From Gemmatimonadota bacterium (GTDB lineage Bacteria > Gemmatimonadota > Gemmatimonadetes > Longimicrobiales > Gaopeijiaceae), in assembly GCA_009838975.1 (NCBI GenBank), contig VXQO01000001.1, positions 1-64,000 on the forward strand: a stretch of DNA of 64,000 nucleotides, read 5' to 3'. A program made the translations under genes and the position numbers. This document shows, in pieces, positions 8,833-16,532 of the stretch (the stretch's first letter is position 1; each line of letters opens with the position of its first letter). The notes under the pieces are model-generated. The model did no database searches, had not been told where the DNA came from, and saw only the letters and a list, made by a program, of their open reading frames with translations.

Positions 8833-8863
8833 GGGACCGGGGAGGTATGATGTGTCCACCATG
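8833..8863 (+). promoter_or_regulatory. Repeated Uma2 leader module, copy 3
   Basis: TTCGCG lies just upstream, then CACCCGGGACCGGGGAGG, TATGAT and, 9 bases later, the ATG of Uma2 copy 4. Spacing is identical to the other two modules, and the GGAGG-to-ATGCAG run is the same sequence. The Fic gene stop is at 8769, so the module lies wholly in a 91-bp intergenic gap. Confidence 0.48.
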
Positions 8864-9433
8864 CAGACGACCGCACCAACCACGTGGGAAGATGTCCTGC
8901 GCATGCCGGACGACGGCAATCGCTACGAGTTCATCGAGGGGCGGCTGTACATGACGCCCGCGCCCGTGCTCCGCCACCAACGCATTTCGAAACGTCTCGA
9001 AATGGCCCTGATGTCGATTCTGGAGGACGCCGGACACGGAGAGTTGTTCCGTGCTCCATGCCTGGTCGAGTTCCCGGGCACCGGCGACCGCGTGCAACCC
9101 GACATCCTGTTCGTGTCCAACGAGCGACGGGGGATTATCGGGGAGAAATCCGTGCAGGGTCCCCCGGATCTCGTCGTCGAGATCCTCTCCCCTTCCACTG
9201 CCCACCGGGACCGCGGCGTAAAGCTCGATCTCTATGCGCGGTGCGGCGTGCGGGAGTACTGGATCGTGGACCCGGAAGAGGACGTGGTGGACGTCTGGCG
9301 GTTCGGACGCACCCGGGGGCGCGAACGCTTCACGGGCGAGCTCCCCGTCCGGCTGGGCAACGAGCGGATGGGTGTGATCAACCTTGCCGAGGTCTTCTCG
9401 CGCCACCTGGATGTATGGGAAGAGTCGGGATGA
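8861..9433 (+). CDS. Uma2-family endonuclease, copy 4
   Basis: A 190-residue Uma2 protein and the most diverged of the four, for example QGPPDL in place of TGAPDL and RTRGRERFTGEL near the C-terminus. It retains RVQPDILFV, VVEILSPST and REYWIVDP. It carries its own copy of the leader module and is transcribed independently of the first three, since the Fic gene intervenes. The stop at 9431-9433 faces the frd operon end, with about 50 bases between them. Confidence 0.88.
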   Translation: MQTTAPTTWEDVLRMPDDGNRYEFIEGRLYMTPAPVLRHQRISKRLEMALMSILEDAGHGELFRAPCLVEFPGTGDRVQPDILFVSNERRGIIGEKSVQGPPDLVVEILSPSTAHRDRGVKLDLYARCGVREYWIVDPEEDVVDVWRFGRTRGRERFTGELPVRLGNERMGVINLAEVFSRHLDVWEESG

Positions 9434-9435
9434 GG

Positions 9436-9488
9436 TAGCGGTCCGCACGCGCGGAAGGGCGCGGCGGCTTGCTCGGCTGCTACCGCTA
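9436..9488. terminator. Possible bidirectional terminator between Uma2 copy 4 and frdD
   Basis: TAGCGGT (9436-9442) and ACCGCTA (9482-9488) are complementary arms around a GC-rich interior that can itself fold. It sits between converging genes, and the second arm overlaps the frdD stop. There is no T-run, so this is weak. Confidence 0.25.
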
Positions 9489-9863
9489 AATCCCCCAGAG
9501 CACCAGCGCCAGCCACACGGTCCCCGCCAGCGCGCCGCCGTAGCAGGGGAGCTTGAGGAAGCCGGCCAGGCGCCGCATTCCCACGTCCATGAGGGTGTGG
9601 CGGATTCGATGTGCGCAGTGGAAGAGGGAGAGCGTGATCACGCCCAGCAGCACCAGCTTCACCGGCCACCAGCCTGCGAGGGCGGCGAGGCGTTGGGCGC
9701 CCTCGGCCGCCGCGGCGGGGTCGCCGCTCGGGAGGAGGAAGCCAGTGGCCAGGATGAAGGCCGGGACGAAGATCGCCGCCATCACTCCGCCCGCCGAGAA
9801 GAGGGCCCACCAGAAGGCCTCGCCGGAAGGCCGGGTGGGGCGGCCGCTCTTTCCTCTGCTCAC
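9486..9863 (-). CDS. frdD: Quinol:fumarate reductase membrane anchor subunit D
   Basis: A 125-residue integral membrane subunit that, with FrdC, anchors the FrdAB catalytic dimer and forms the quinone site. The N-terminus (RPSGEAFWWALFSAGG) and the segment LFHCAHRIRHTLMDVG match the E. coli FrdD family. Three hydrophobic helices can be seen: AGGVMAAIFVPAFILATGFLL, LVLLGVITLSLFHC and GGALAGTVWLALVLWG. The GTG at 9863 was chosen because it overlaps the frdC stop as GTGA; no ATG is available in this frame close to the conserved start. Confidence 0.88.
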   Translation of the reverse strand: MSRGKSGRPTRPSGEAFWWALFSAGGVMAAIFVPAFILATGFLLPSGDPAAAAEGAQRLAALAGWWPVKLVLLGVITLSLFHCAHRIRHTLMDVGMRRLAGFLKLPCYGGALAGTVWLALVLWGI

Positions 9864-10249
9864 CGGAGCACCCCCCAGAGGATGATCGCGGTTGCGGTCA
9901 GCCAGGGGCCGTAGCCCATCACGATCTTGGCGATCGGGTCGGGCAGGCGGTCCTCGCCGATGTAGATCGGCATGGCCTGCGGGACGGCCGCGAAGAAGGT
10001 GATCGTGTGCCAGACCGTGGCTGCGAGGGCCACCGCGTGCGCCACCTTCCAGCCTGTGGTGCTCAGCGCCTGCAGCCACTCGGCCGCCGCCGCCTCGCCG
10101 ACGCCAACCTTCGCGAGAGTGACGATCAGCACGATCAGGTAGGCCGCCATGAAGAAGCTCGTCACCTCACGGATCATGAAGCGGATGTAGGCGGGGCGCT
10201 CCATGAACCACGCCCGCCGGTGGGGTCGGTGGTACTGTCCGCCGCTCAT
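9860..10249 (-). CDS. frdC: Quinol:fumarate reductase membrane anchor subunit C
   Basis: A 129-residue membrane subunit. After a basic cytoplasmic N-terminus (YHRPHRRAWF...RFMIREVTS) come three hydrophobic helices, FFMAAYLIVLIVTLA, VAHAVALAATVWHTITFFAA and WLTATAIILWGV. His residues in the second helix could contact quinone or heme. The ATG at 10249 overlaps the frdB stop (ATGA) and the gene overlaps frdD at its own stop. It resembles the four-subunit E. coli-type enzyme, not the single-anchor type. Confidence 0.88.
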   Translation of the reverse strand: MSGGQYHRPHRRAWFMERPAYIRFMIREVTSFFMAAYLIVLIVTLAKVGVGEAAAAEWLQALSTTGWKVAHAVALAATVWHTITFFAAVPQAMPIYIGEDRLPDPIAKIVMGYGPWLTATAIILWGVLR

Positions 10250-11016
10250 GCGCCCGCTCCCTTCGTTGCGCCCGCTCCCTTCGGCATCACGAAGCGCTTG
10301 AAGTACTCCTGGGCGCCCATCGCCTTGGCCTGCTGGATCGCGCCCGCCGGATCGACGTGCTTGGGGCAGACGACCGTGCATTCGCCGACGAAGGTGCAGC
10401 CCCACATGGCCTCGCTTCGCAGCATGACCTCGAGGCGCTCGGACTGGCCCTGGTCGCGCGAGTCCTTGTTGTAGCGGTGGCCGAGCGCGAGCGCCGCGGG
10501 GCCGAGGAAGTCGTCCTCGTGGCCCACCACCGGGCACGCGGAGTAGCAGAGCATGCAGTTGATGCACATCGAGTACTGCTTGTACTGCGCGAGTTCGGCG
10601 GGGGTCTGCAGGTACTCGCCCTCGGACGTGTCGTTGACATCGTCGCGGATGATGTACGGCTTCACGTCCTGCAGCTTGTCCATGAAGCCTTCCATGTCGA
10701 CAACCAGGTCGCGCTCCACGGGGAAGTTGACCAGCGGCTCCACCTTGATCGGGAACGGGTAGTAGTTCTTGAGGAAGGCGGCGCAGGTCAGCTTGGGCTC
10801 GCCGTTGACCATCATGCCGCAGCTTCCGCACACGCCCATGCGGCAGCTCCAGCGGTGGGTGACCGAGCCGTCGACGTAGTCCTTGATCCAGTTGATCGCG
10901 TCGAGGACCACCCAGTCCTCGTCGTAGGGGACCTCGTAGGACTGGAATCGCGGCTCGGAGTCGGTCTCGGGGTGGTACCGGAACAGCTCCAGCGTGATGG
11001 TCTTCGTTTCGGCCAT
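10246..11016 (-). CDS. frdB: Succinate dehydrogenase/fumarate reductase iron-sulfur subunit
   Basis: A 256-residue electron-transfer subunit. The [2Fe-2S] site is CRMGVCGSC with a later Cys in PKLTC. The [4Fe-4S] motif is CINCMLCYSACP. The [3Fe-4S] cysteines lie in WGCTFVGEC and VVCPKHVDP. The C-terminal AGATKGAGA tail is low-complexity. It lies 13 bases after frdA and overlaps frdC by four bases. The motif set suits either direction of the fumarate/succinate reaction. Confidence 0.95.
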   Translation of the reverse strand: MAETKTITLELFRYHPETDSEPRFQSYEVPYDEDWVVLDAINWIKDYVDGSVTHRWSCRMGVCGSCGMMVNGEPKLTCAAFLKNYYPFPIKVEPLVNFPVERDLVVDMEGFMDKLQDVKPYIIRDDVNDTSEGEYLQTPAELAQYKQYSMCINCMLCYSACPVVGHEDDFLGPAALALGHRYNKDSRDQGQSERLEVMLRSEAMWGCTFVGECTVVCPKHVDPAGAIQQAKAMGAQEYFKRFVMPKGAGATKGAGA

Positions 11017-11029
11017 GGCTTGTTCCCGC

Positions 11030-12832
11030 CTATTCCCGCTTGAGCCCCGAGTCGGCGCCGTAGGTGCGGGCGCCCGGAGGCCACTTGGTGATCGTCACGG
11101 GACTGTACTCGATCCTGGGCGCGCTGCCGTCCTCCCGGTGGAAGGCGAGCGAGTGCGCGAGGAAGTCGTCGTCGTTGCGCTCGGGGTGGTCGAGGCGCTG
11201 GTGCGACCCGCGCGATTCGGTCCGCTCCATGGCCGAATGGGCCATCGACTGCGCGACGTCCAGCAGCGAGGACAGCTCGAGCGCGGCCGTCAGCTCGGTA
11301 TTGAAGCTGTTGGTGTGGTCGTCGAGTGCGATGTTGGCGTAGCGCTCCCACAGCTCGGCGATCTTGTTGCAGGTCGCCTCCAGCGAGTCCGCGTTGCGGT
11401 AGATCCCGGCGCCCTCCTCCATGGAGTCGTGGAGTTCCTTGCGCAGAACCGCGATCCGTTCGCCGCCGGACTTGGCGGGGGAGGAGAAGTACGTCCGCCT
11501 TATGCGGTCGCGCTCGTCGTCCGCCTGCGCCACCAGTCCGGACACGTCGTAGTCGGGATGGTCCATCGCAAAGCGCGCGGCGTGAGTCCCCGCCTGGCCT
11601 CCGAACACGAGCAGCTCGGTCAGCGAATTCGACCCCAGCCGGTTCGCCCCGTTGATCGACACGCAGGCGCACTCTCCGGCCGCGTAGAGCCCGGGGATGT
11701 TGGTGGCCGAGTCGCTGTCGACGTCGATCCCGCCCATCACGTAGTGGACGACCGGACGCACGGGGATCGGCTGGTACACCGGATCGATCCCGGCATAGCT
11801 GCGGGCGAGTTCGCGCACGAACGGGATCCGCTTGTCGATCTTCTTCTCGCCCAGGTGGCGCAGGTCGAGGTGGACCGCGTCGCCGTCCTTCGTCTTGATC
11901 GTGCGGCCCGCCCACATCTCCTTGATGAAGCACTGGCTGAGCTTGTCGCGCGGCCCCAGCTCCATCGTGCGCGTCTGCGGGTGGCGGGGGTCGTCCACCT
12001 CGAGCGGCTGGCCGAGGTCGTAGTCCTGCAGGTAGCGGCGGCCGTCCCTGTTGACCAGGATCCCGCCCTCGCCGCGCGACGCCTCGGTGATCAGGATGCC
12101 CGTGCCCGGCAGCCCCGTCGGGTGGTACTGGATGAACTCCATGTCCTTGAGCGCCACCCCCGCGCGGTAGGCCATCGCCATCCCGTCGCCGGTCTTGATC
12201 GCGCCGTTGGTCGTGAACGGGAACGCCTTCCCCGCCCCGCCCGTGCAGATGATCACCGACTTGCCCAGCACCGCGCGCACGGTCCCGGTCCGCAGCTCGA
12301 TCGCCGCGCATCCCCGGCACCGCCCCTCGTCGTCCAGGAGCAGCTTCGTGGCGAAGTGCTCGTCGTAGCGCACGATGTTCCCGTACTTGAGCGTCGTCTG
12401 GAAGAGCGAGTGCAGCATGTGGAACCCGGTCTTGTCGGCCGCGAACCAGGTGCGCTCGATCTTCATGCCGCCGAAGGGCCTGACCTGCACGGTCCCGTCG
12501 GGCCGCCGGCTCCACGGGCAGCCCCAGTGCTCCAGCTGGATCATCTCCTCGGGCGCGCGGTTCACGAAGTACTCGACCGCGTCCTGGTCGGCGAGCCAGT
12601 CCGCCCCGCTCACCGTGTCGTAGATGTGGTCTTCCAGACTGTCGTTGTCCTTGATCACCGCCGCGGCGCCGCCCTCGGCGGTCACCGTGTGGCTGCGCAT
12701 CGGGTAGACCTTCGACACGCAGGCGACGGAGAAGTCGGGGTTCTCCTCGGCGATCGCGATGGCGGCGCGCAGTCCGGCCCCGCCGCCTCCGATGATGACC
12801 ACGTCGTGGTGGTGCGAGGATACGTGGCTCAT
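11030..12832 (-). CDS. frdA: Fumarate reductase/succinate dehydrogenase flavoprotein subunit
   Basis: A 600-residue catalytic subunit. The FAD-binding motif [16 protein letters not shown] is at residues ~10-25 and the covalent flavin-attachment region SHTVTAEGG is near residue 47. The dicarboxylate site shows [20 protein letters not shown] and [10 protein letters not shown]. With FrdCD of E. coli type the complex is most likely a quinol:fumarate reductase, though sequence alone does not fix direction. First gene of frdABCD; a 150-bp upstream gap holds a 16-bp direct repeat. Confidence 0.95.
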   Translation of the reverse strand: MSHVSSHHHDVVIIGGGGAGLRAAIAIAEENPDFSVACVSKVYPMRSHTVTAEGGAAAVIKDNDSLEDHIYDTVSGADWLADQDAVEYFVNRAPEEMIQLEHWGCPWSRRPDGTVQVRPFGGMKIERTWFAADKTGFHMLHSLFQTTLKYGNIVRYDEHFATKLLLDDEGRCRGCAAIELRTGTVRAVLGKSVIICTGGAGKAFPFTTNGAIKTGDGMAMAYRAGVALKDMEFIQYHPTGLPGTGILITEASRGEGGILVNRDGRRYLQDYDLGQPLEVDDPRHPQTRTMELGPRDKLSQCFIKEMWAGRTIKTKDGDAVHLDLRHLGEKKIDKRIPFVRELARSYAGIDPVYQPIPVRPVVHYVMGGIDVDSDSATNIPGLYAAGECACVSINGANRLGSNSLTELLVFGGQAGTHAARFAMDHPDYDVSGLVAQADDERDRIRRTYFSSPAKSGGERIAVLRKELHDSMEEGAGIYRNADSLEATCNKIAELWERYANIALDDHTNSFNTELTAALELSSLLDVAQSMAHSAMERTESRGSHQRLDHPERNDDDFLAHSLAFHREDGSAPRIEYSPVTITKWPPGARTYGADSGLKRE

Positions 12833-12848
12833 GGCTGGCGAAGCCTGC

Positions 12849-12894
12849 GGATGGCGCGCGGGCGGGCAGCGCGGGGACGGATGGCGCGCGGGCG
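12849..12894. repeat. 16-bp direct repeat upstream of frdA
   Basis: GGATGGCGCGCGGGCG occurs at 12849-12864 and 12879-12894, starts 30 bases apart, in the promoter-side gap of the frd operon. It may be simple GC-rich duplication or spaced regulator sites; no promoter hexamers are clear. Confidence 0.35.
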
Positions 12895-12983
12895 CACAGG
12901 GCGCGATGGATTCATGGGGTCAGGCCGGGGGAAGGCTGGGGGTGGGACACGGCGTCGAAGTTAAAGGAGCCGGGGACGGAGGA

Positions 12984-13937
12984 TCAAGGGTGGACCGCCG
13001 CCCCAACCAGCGCCGCGATCTCGCCGCGCTCCAGTTCCCGCATGTCGTGCCGGTCCTTGACCAGGCACCCGAGCGTCTCGCCGACGATCTCCGCATCGAG
13101 CCGGTCCCTGTGCAGCGTGATCAGCGCCCGCGCCCAGTCCAGCGTCTCGGCCACCCCCGGCGGCTTCATCAGCGACCGCTTCCGCAGCGCCTGCACGAAG
13201 TGCGTGATCTCGATCGCCAGCGCCTCGGCGATGCCCGGCACCTTCGTCCGGACGATCTCGACCTCCTTCTCGAAGGGCGGATGCTCGATGTACAGGTACA
13301 GGCACCGCCGCCTGAGCGCGTCCCCGATCTCGCGCGTCCGATTCGACGTCAGCAGCACCAGCGGCCGGTGCGCCGCCCGAATCGTCCCCAGCTCGGGAAT
13401 CGTCACCTGGAAGTCCGACAGCACCTCGAGCAGAAACGCCTCGAACCCCTCGTCGGCCCGGTCGATCTCGTCGATGAGCAGCACCGCGCCCGCGTCCGGC
13501 CGCGTGATCGCCCGCAGCAGCGGCCGCTCGAGCAGATAGCCCCGCCCGAAGATCAGGTCTTCGAGGTCGTCGGCGTCGGCGTGCGCGTCGGCGGCGTGCG
13601 CGTCCGTTTCGTGCGCGTCCGTTTCGTGCGCGTCGGCTTCGTGCGCGCCCCGCTCGTCCGCCGCGATCCGCAGCCGCAGCAGCTGCTTCTGGTAGTTCCA
13701 CTCGTAGAGTGCCGTGTTGACGTCGAGCCCCTCGTAGCACTGCAGCCGGATCAGCTCGGTCCCCCGAATCGCGGCCATGACCTTCGCGATCTCGGTCTTC
13801 CCGACCCCCGCATCGCCCTCGATCAGCAGCGGCTTCTCCATCGCCCGCGCCAGGTGCACCGCGGTCACGATCGACGGCTCCGCGACATACCCCTGCTCGC
13901 GCATCAAGCCCTGCAGCCGGCGGATTTCGGGCCTCAT
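12984..13937 (-). CDS. coxD: MoxR-family AAA+ ATPase, CoxD-like
   Basis: A 317-residue AAA+ ATPase that acts with a VWA protein (CoxE, 4198-5481) in assembling the CO dehydrogenase active site. Walker A is GDAGVGKTE near residue 42, Walker B is LLIDEIDRAD and sensor 1 is LLTSNRTREIGDAL. Between strand 2 and the Walker B region there is an unusual acidic-histidine insertion, roughly residues 96-122, built of AHExD-type pentapeptides encoded by a tandem ~15-bp repeat (13565-13650). It lies 21 bases after the XdhC gene in the same operon. Confidence 0.92.
   Translation of the reverse strand: MRPEIRRLQGLMREQGYVAEPSIVTAVHLARAMEKPLLIEGDAGVGKTEIAKVMAAIRGTELIRLQCYEGLDVNTALYEWNYQKQLLRLRIAADERGAHEADAHETDAHETDAHAADAHADADDLEDLIFGRGYLLERPLLRAITRPDAGAVLLIDEIDRADEGFEAFLLEVLSDFQVTIPELGTIRAAHRPLVLLTSNRTREIGDALRRRCLYLYIEHPPFEKEVEIVRTKVPGIAEALAIEITHFVQALRKRSLMKPPGVAETLDWARALITLHRDRLDAEIVGETLGCLVKDRHDMRELERGEIAALVGAAVHP
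13565..13650 (-). repeat. Tandem 15-bp coding repeat in coxD
   Basis: Imperfect 15-bp units of the type GTGCGCGTCCGTTTC repeat in tandem and encode Ala-His-Glu-Thr-Asp-like pentapeptides. The interval also includes the more degenerate AHADADD end. Period 15 keeps the frame, so unit number could vary between strains. Confidence 0.7.
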
Positions 13938-13958
13938 CGGGCCGCTCGCCGTCCGCAG

Positions 13959-14909
13959 CTACACATACGCGGCCGGATCCGCGTCGAAGCGCGCGCGACA
14001 GCCGGGGCAGCAGAAGTACACGGTCTCGCCCTTGTAGGTGGAGGAGGGCCGCGATCCGTCCGCGGGCACGGTCATGCCGCAGACCGGGTCGGTTGCATGC
14101 TCATTTGCGCCTGCGGGAGCGGCCGCCGCCTCGGCCCGGGCCGTCTCCGGCGCGCCGACTCCCTCCTCGGCCGCCCGGCCGCGCTCGGCCCCCAGGGCCA
14201 CGATCTCCGCCAGGATGCTGACCGCGACCTCCTCCGGACTCTCGGCCCCGATGTCCAGCCCGGCCGGGCCGTGCACGTCGGCGACCCTGCTGCCGCATAT
14301 CCCCTGCCCCGTCAGGTGGTCGCGCACCTGTACCATGCGTTTCGGCGAGGCGACGACGCCCAGGTAGTCCGGCCGCGCGGCCAGAAGCTGCTCGACCGCG
14401 TCCTCGTCCCCCTGGCCCATCGTCGCGACGACGGCGTACAGGCGGCTGCCCTGCGACCGTTCGCGGCGCGCGCGCTGCATCGCGTCGTCGCCCGTGGCGA
14501 CCCGGTAGCCCATCGCGCCGCCGAGCCGCGCCACCGCGTCGGCGATCGGCGACGACCCCACCACCACCATCTCGGGAGCCGGGAACACCGGATTGATGTG
14601 CACCTCCACCTTCCCTTCGCTGCCGCAGGTCATGGGTACCGGAACAATATCCTCGCGTTCGCCCGGCAGCGCACCGAATCCGAGCAGCCGCGGCCTCCCC
14701 TCGGCCAGCGCGGCCAGCGCGTGGCGAACGACCTCGGGCTGCGTGCAGCTGCCGCCGATCCACCCGTGCACCTCGCCGTCGCCGGTGATCACCGCGGTGT
14801 TGCCGGGACTCGCCGAACTGGGGCGCTCGCGGCGCACGACGGTCGCGATCGCGTAGGCGCGCCGCTCGTCGAGGAGCCGGGCGGCCACGCGGAGCAGCCG
14901 GCTATTCAT
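13959..14909 (-). CDS. XdhC/CoxF-family molybdenum enzyme maturation factor with C-terminal YHS domain
   Basis: A 316-residue protein. The N-terminal XdhC domain has PSSASPGNTAVI and GWIGGSCTQPEV, and a Rossmann-like domain follows (MVVVGSSPIADAVARLGG). XdhC proteins bind molybdopterin cofactor and help insert the sulfurated cofactor. After an Ala-rich linker, residues ~265-316 form a YHS metal-binding domain with DPVCGMTV and FCCPGCRARFDADP. A Cys-rich metal domain on a CO dehydrogenase maturation factor suggests copper or iron handling (inference). The ATG at 14909 was chosen over upstream in-frame extensions because the family begins with this helix. Confidence 0.85.
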   Translation of the reverse strand: MNSRLLRVAARLLDERRAYAIATVVRRERPSSASPGNTAVITGDGEVHGWIGGSCTQPEVVRHALAALAEGRPRLLGFGALPGEREDIVPVPMTCGSEGKVEVHINPVFPAPEMVVVGSSPIADAVARLGGAMGYRVATGDDAMQRARRERSQGSRLYAVVATMGQGDEDAVEQLLAARPDYLGVVASPKRMVQVRDHLTGQGICGSRVADVHGPAGLDIGAESPEEVAVSILAEIVALGAERGRAAEEGVGAPETARAEAAAAPAGANEHATDPVCGMTVPADGSRPSSTYKGETVYFCCPGCRARFDADPAAYV

Positions 14910-15546
14910 GGGCGGCGCTCCCTGCCAGCGGACTCTCCGCCCTCGCGGTCCGCGCGCCCCCCAGCTCCCGCCGGGCGTCCGAATAGTCCGATGGGCGGTC
15001 CAGGTCGCGCATCGCTTCGCGGGGCCAATCGACCACGACCGCTTCCGCGCGGTGCCGCTGTACCACCTGGCGGCCGCACTGCCGGTCCACACGGGTGAGT
15101 TCGGGAAAGAGGCGCCGGGCGTAGAGGATCGGCGGAGCCATCGTATCGCCGCCGTAGTGCGAAACGACCAGGGGGGCGCCGGTCTCGGCGTGGCGGTCAG
15201 CGATCGTGCGCAGCATCCCGGCGGTCACGAACGGCATGTCCGCCAGGATCACGATCGCCGCGGCGCAGTCCCGGTCGAGCGCCGCGACACCCGCGCGGAC
15301 CGAGGTGTGCTGGCCGAGTGCGTGCTCACCATTAAAGACAGCGCTGCACTGCAAATCGTGCAATTCGGCTTCCACGGCCTCGCGCTGGTGACCGGTCACG
15401 ACCACCACCGGATCCAGCGCCGCGGCACGCGCGATCCGCACGGCGCGCCGCACGACGGTCTCGCCGCCCAGTTCGAGAAGCAGCTTGTTGCGTCCCATGC
15501 GGACGGACGATCCGGCCGCTAGCACGACGCCTGCGACACCGCTCAC
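14902..15546 (-). CDS. MocA-like molybdenum cofactor cytidylyltransferase
   Basis: A 214-residue NTP-transferase-fold protein. The N-terminal LAAGSSVRMGRNKLLLELGG is the nucleotide-binding signature of the MobA/MocA family, and DMPFVT is the metal-binding loop. It likely makes molybdopterin cytosine dinucleotide, the form used by CO dehydrogenase. The GTG at 15546 was chosen because it overlaps the preceding stop (GTGA). It overlaps the XdhC gene by 8 bases. Confidence 0.85.
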   Translation of the reverse strand: MSGVAGVVLAAGSSVRMGRNKLLLELGGETVVRRAVRIARAAALDPVVVVTGHQREAVEAELHDLQCSAVFNGEHALGQHTSVRAGVAALDRDCAAAIVILADMPFVTAGMLRTIADRHAETGAPLVVSHYGGDTMAPPILYARRLFPELTRVDRQCGRQVVQRHRAEAVVVDWPREAMRDLDRPSDYSDARRELGGARTARAESPLAGSAAHE

Positions 15547-16517
15547 GCGTCCGGGCCGCCGCGCGACGGCTCGTCGGCGCTTTCGAGCCAGGCCGAAAAC
15601 CAGAGCGCGGCCAGCATCTGCCCGCCGGCCGCGATCCGCGACGCCGCGAACTCGACCGTGGCCGGCTGGGCCGGATCGTCGGGATCGAAGCCGATTTCGC
15701 GCTCGAGGCGATACAGCGCCTCCACCAGATGGTGCGCCTGCAGGATGTGCGCGAGGACCGCCTCCTTGGCCCACCCGACCACCGGCGTCGGAGGACCCGA
15801 GCCCATGAATCCGGCCACGTCCGCGTCGGTCACGTGGGCATCCACGAAATAGCGTTCGAAGCGCGCGTGAAAGCGCGGGTCCCGGGTGAAGCGCTCCGGG
15901 TTCGGGGCTCCGAGCGCCCATCCGTTGAAGTGGATGGTGGTGTGGTGCGGCTGCGAGGCGTCGGTCACGTAGTGGCCCAGAATGCCCGCGTCGTTGATGA
16001 TGCGCTGGGCGATCCATTCCCGCCGCACGGGGTCCTCCTCGGCCCGCCACAGCCGCCATTCGGTCACGAGACGCTGGTAGATCTCAAGGATGCGGTAGGG
16101 AAGGAACCCCACGTCCCGCTCGGGCTGCGGGATCCCGGCGTCGTAGAGGATGCTCAGGAACGCGAAGCGGTTGGGGGCATCGAGCGCGCCCTGCGGCACG
16201 TTCTCCATGTCGATGTAGTGGTCGTAGGCGAACGCCTGGTCCATTTCCTCGTGCGCGGAGATCCGCCAGCGGTCCGGCTCCGGGTTCAGGTAGACGAGCT
16301 GTTCGCCCGCCTCGCGGAAGAACGCGGGAATCTCCTCGGGGAGCACCGATACGGCGGCGCGGGCAGCCATGCGATGCCCTCCGGCACCCCAGGGGGGCGC
16401 GGGCGACGCGGGCGCGGGCGCGGAAGCGGACCACGGGGGCATGGCCGCGGGCCAGAGCAGCGGCAGAGCCGCGAGGCCGAGGAATGCTGCTGATATGTGT
16501 GTGCGGCGGCTCACCAT
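15543..16517 (-). CDS. Secreted S1/P1-nuclease-like zinc-dependent protein
   Basis: A 324-residue protein with an N-terminal signal sequence (hydrophobic core SAAFLGLAALPLLWPAAM). The predicted mature start PPWGAGGHRMAARAA resembles S1/P1 nucleases, whose N-terminal Trp and a nearby His bind zinc. Further candidate ligands lie in YDHYIDMEN and GHYVTDASQPHHTTIHFNGW. Hydrolysis of nucleic acid or phosphoesters outside the cytoplasm is inferred from the fold. A strong AGGAGG lies 3-4 bases before ATG 16517. Its stop overlaps the cytidylyltransferase start, so it is transcribed into the cox accessory genes, an unexpected partner. Confidence 0.75.
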   Translation of the reverse strand: MVSRRTHISAAFLGLAALPLLWPAAMPPWSASAPAPASPAPPWGAGGHRMAARAAVSVLPEEIPAFFREAGEQLVYLNPEPDRWRISAHEEMDQAFAYDHYIDMENVPQGALDAPNRFAFLSILYDAGIPQPERDVGFLPYRILEIYQRLVTEWRLWRAEEDPVRREWIAQRIINDAGILGHYVTDASQPHHTTIHFNGWALGAPNPERFTRDPRFHARFERYFVDAHVTDADVAGFMGSGPPTPVVGWAKEAVLAHILQAHHLVEALYRLEREIGFDPDDPAQPATVEFAASRIAAGGQMLAALWFSAWLESADEPSRGGPDA

Positions 16518-16532
16518 GGTCCTCCTGTCCTT

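Noticed and set aside
6955-8919. 654-codon minus-strand reading frame across Uma2 copies and the Fic gene
   Set aside because: It is antisense to well-supported genes, has no recognisable domain, and is explained by GC-rich codon bias.
8990-9010. GAAACGTCTCG in Uma2 copy 4 as a fourth dispersed palindrome
   Set aside because: Only the GAAACG half matches; the CAGCTG centre is absent and the sequence is ordinary coding.
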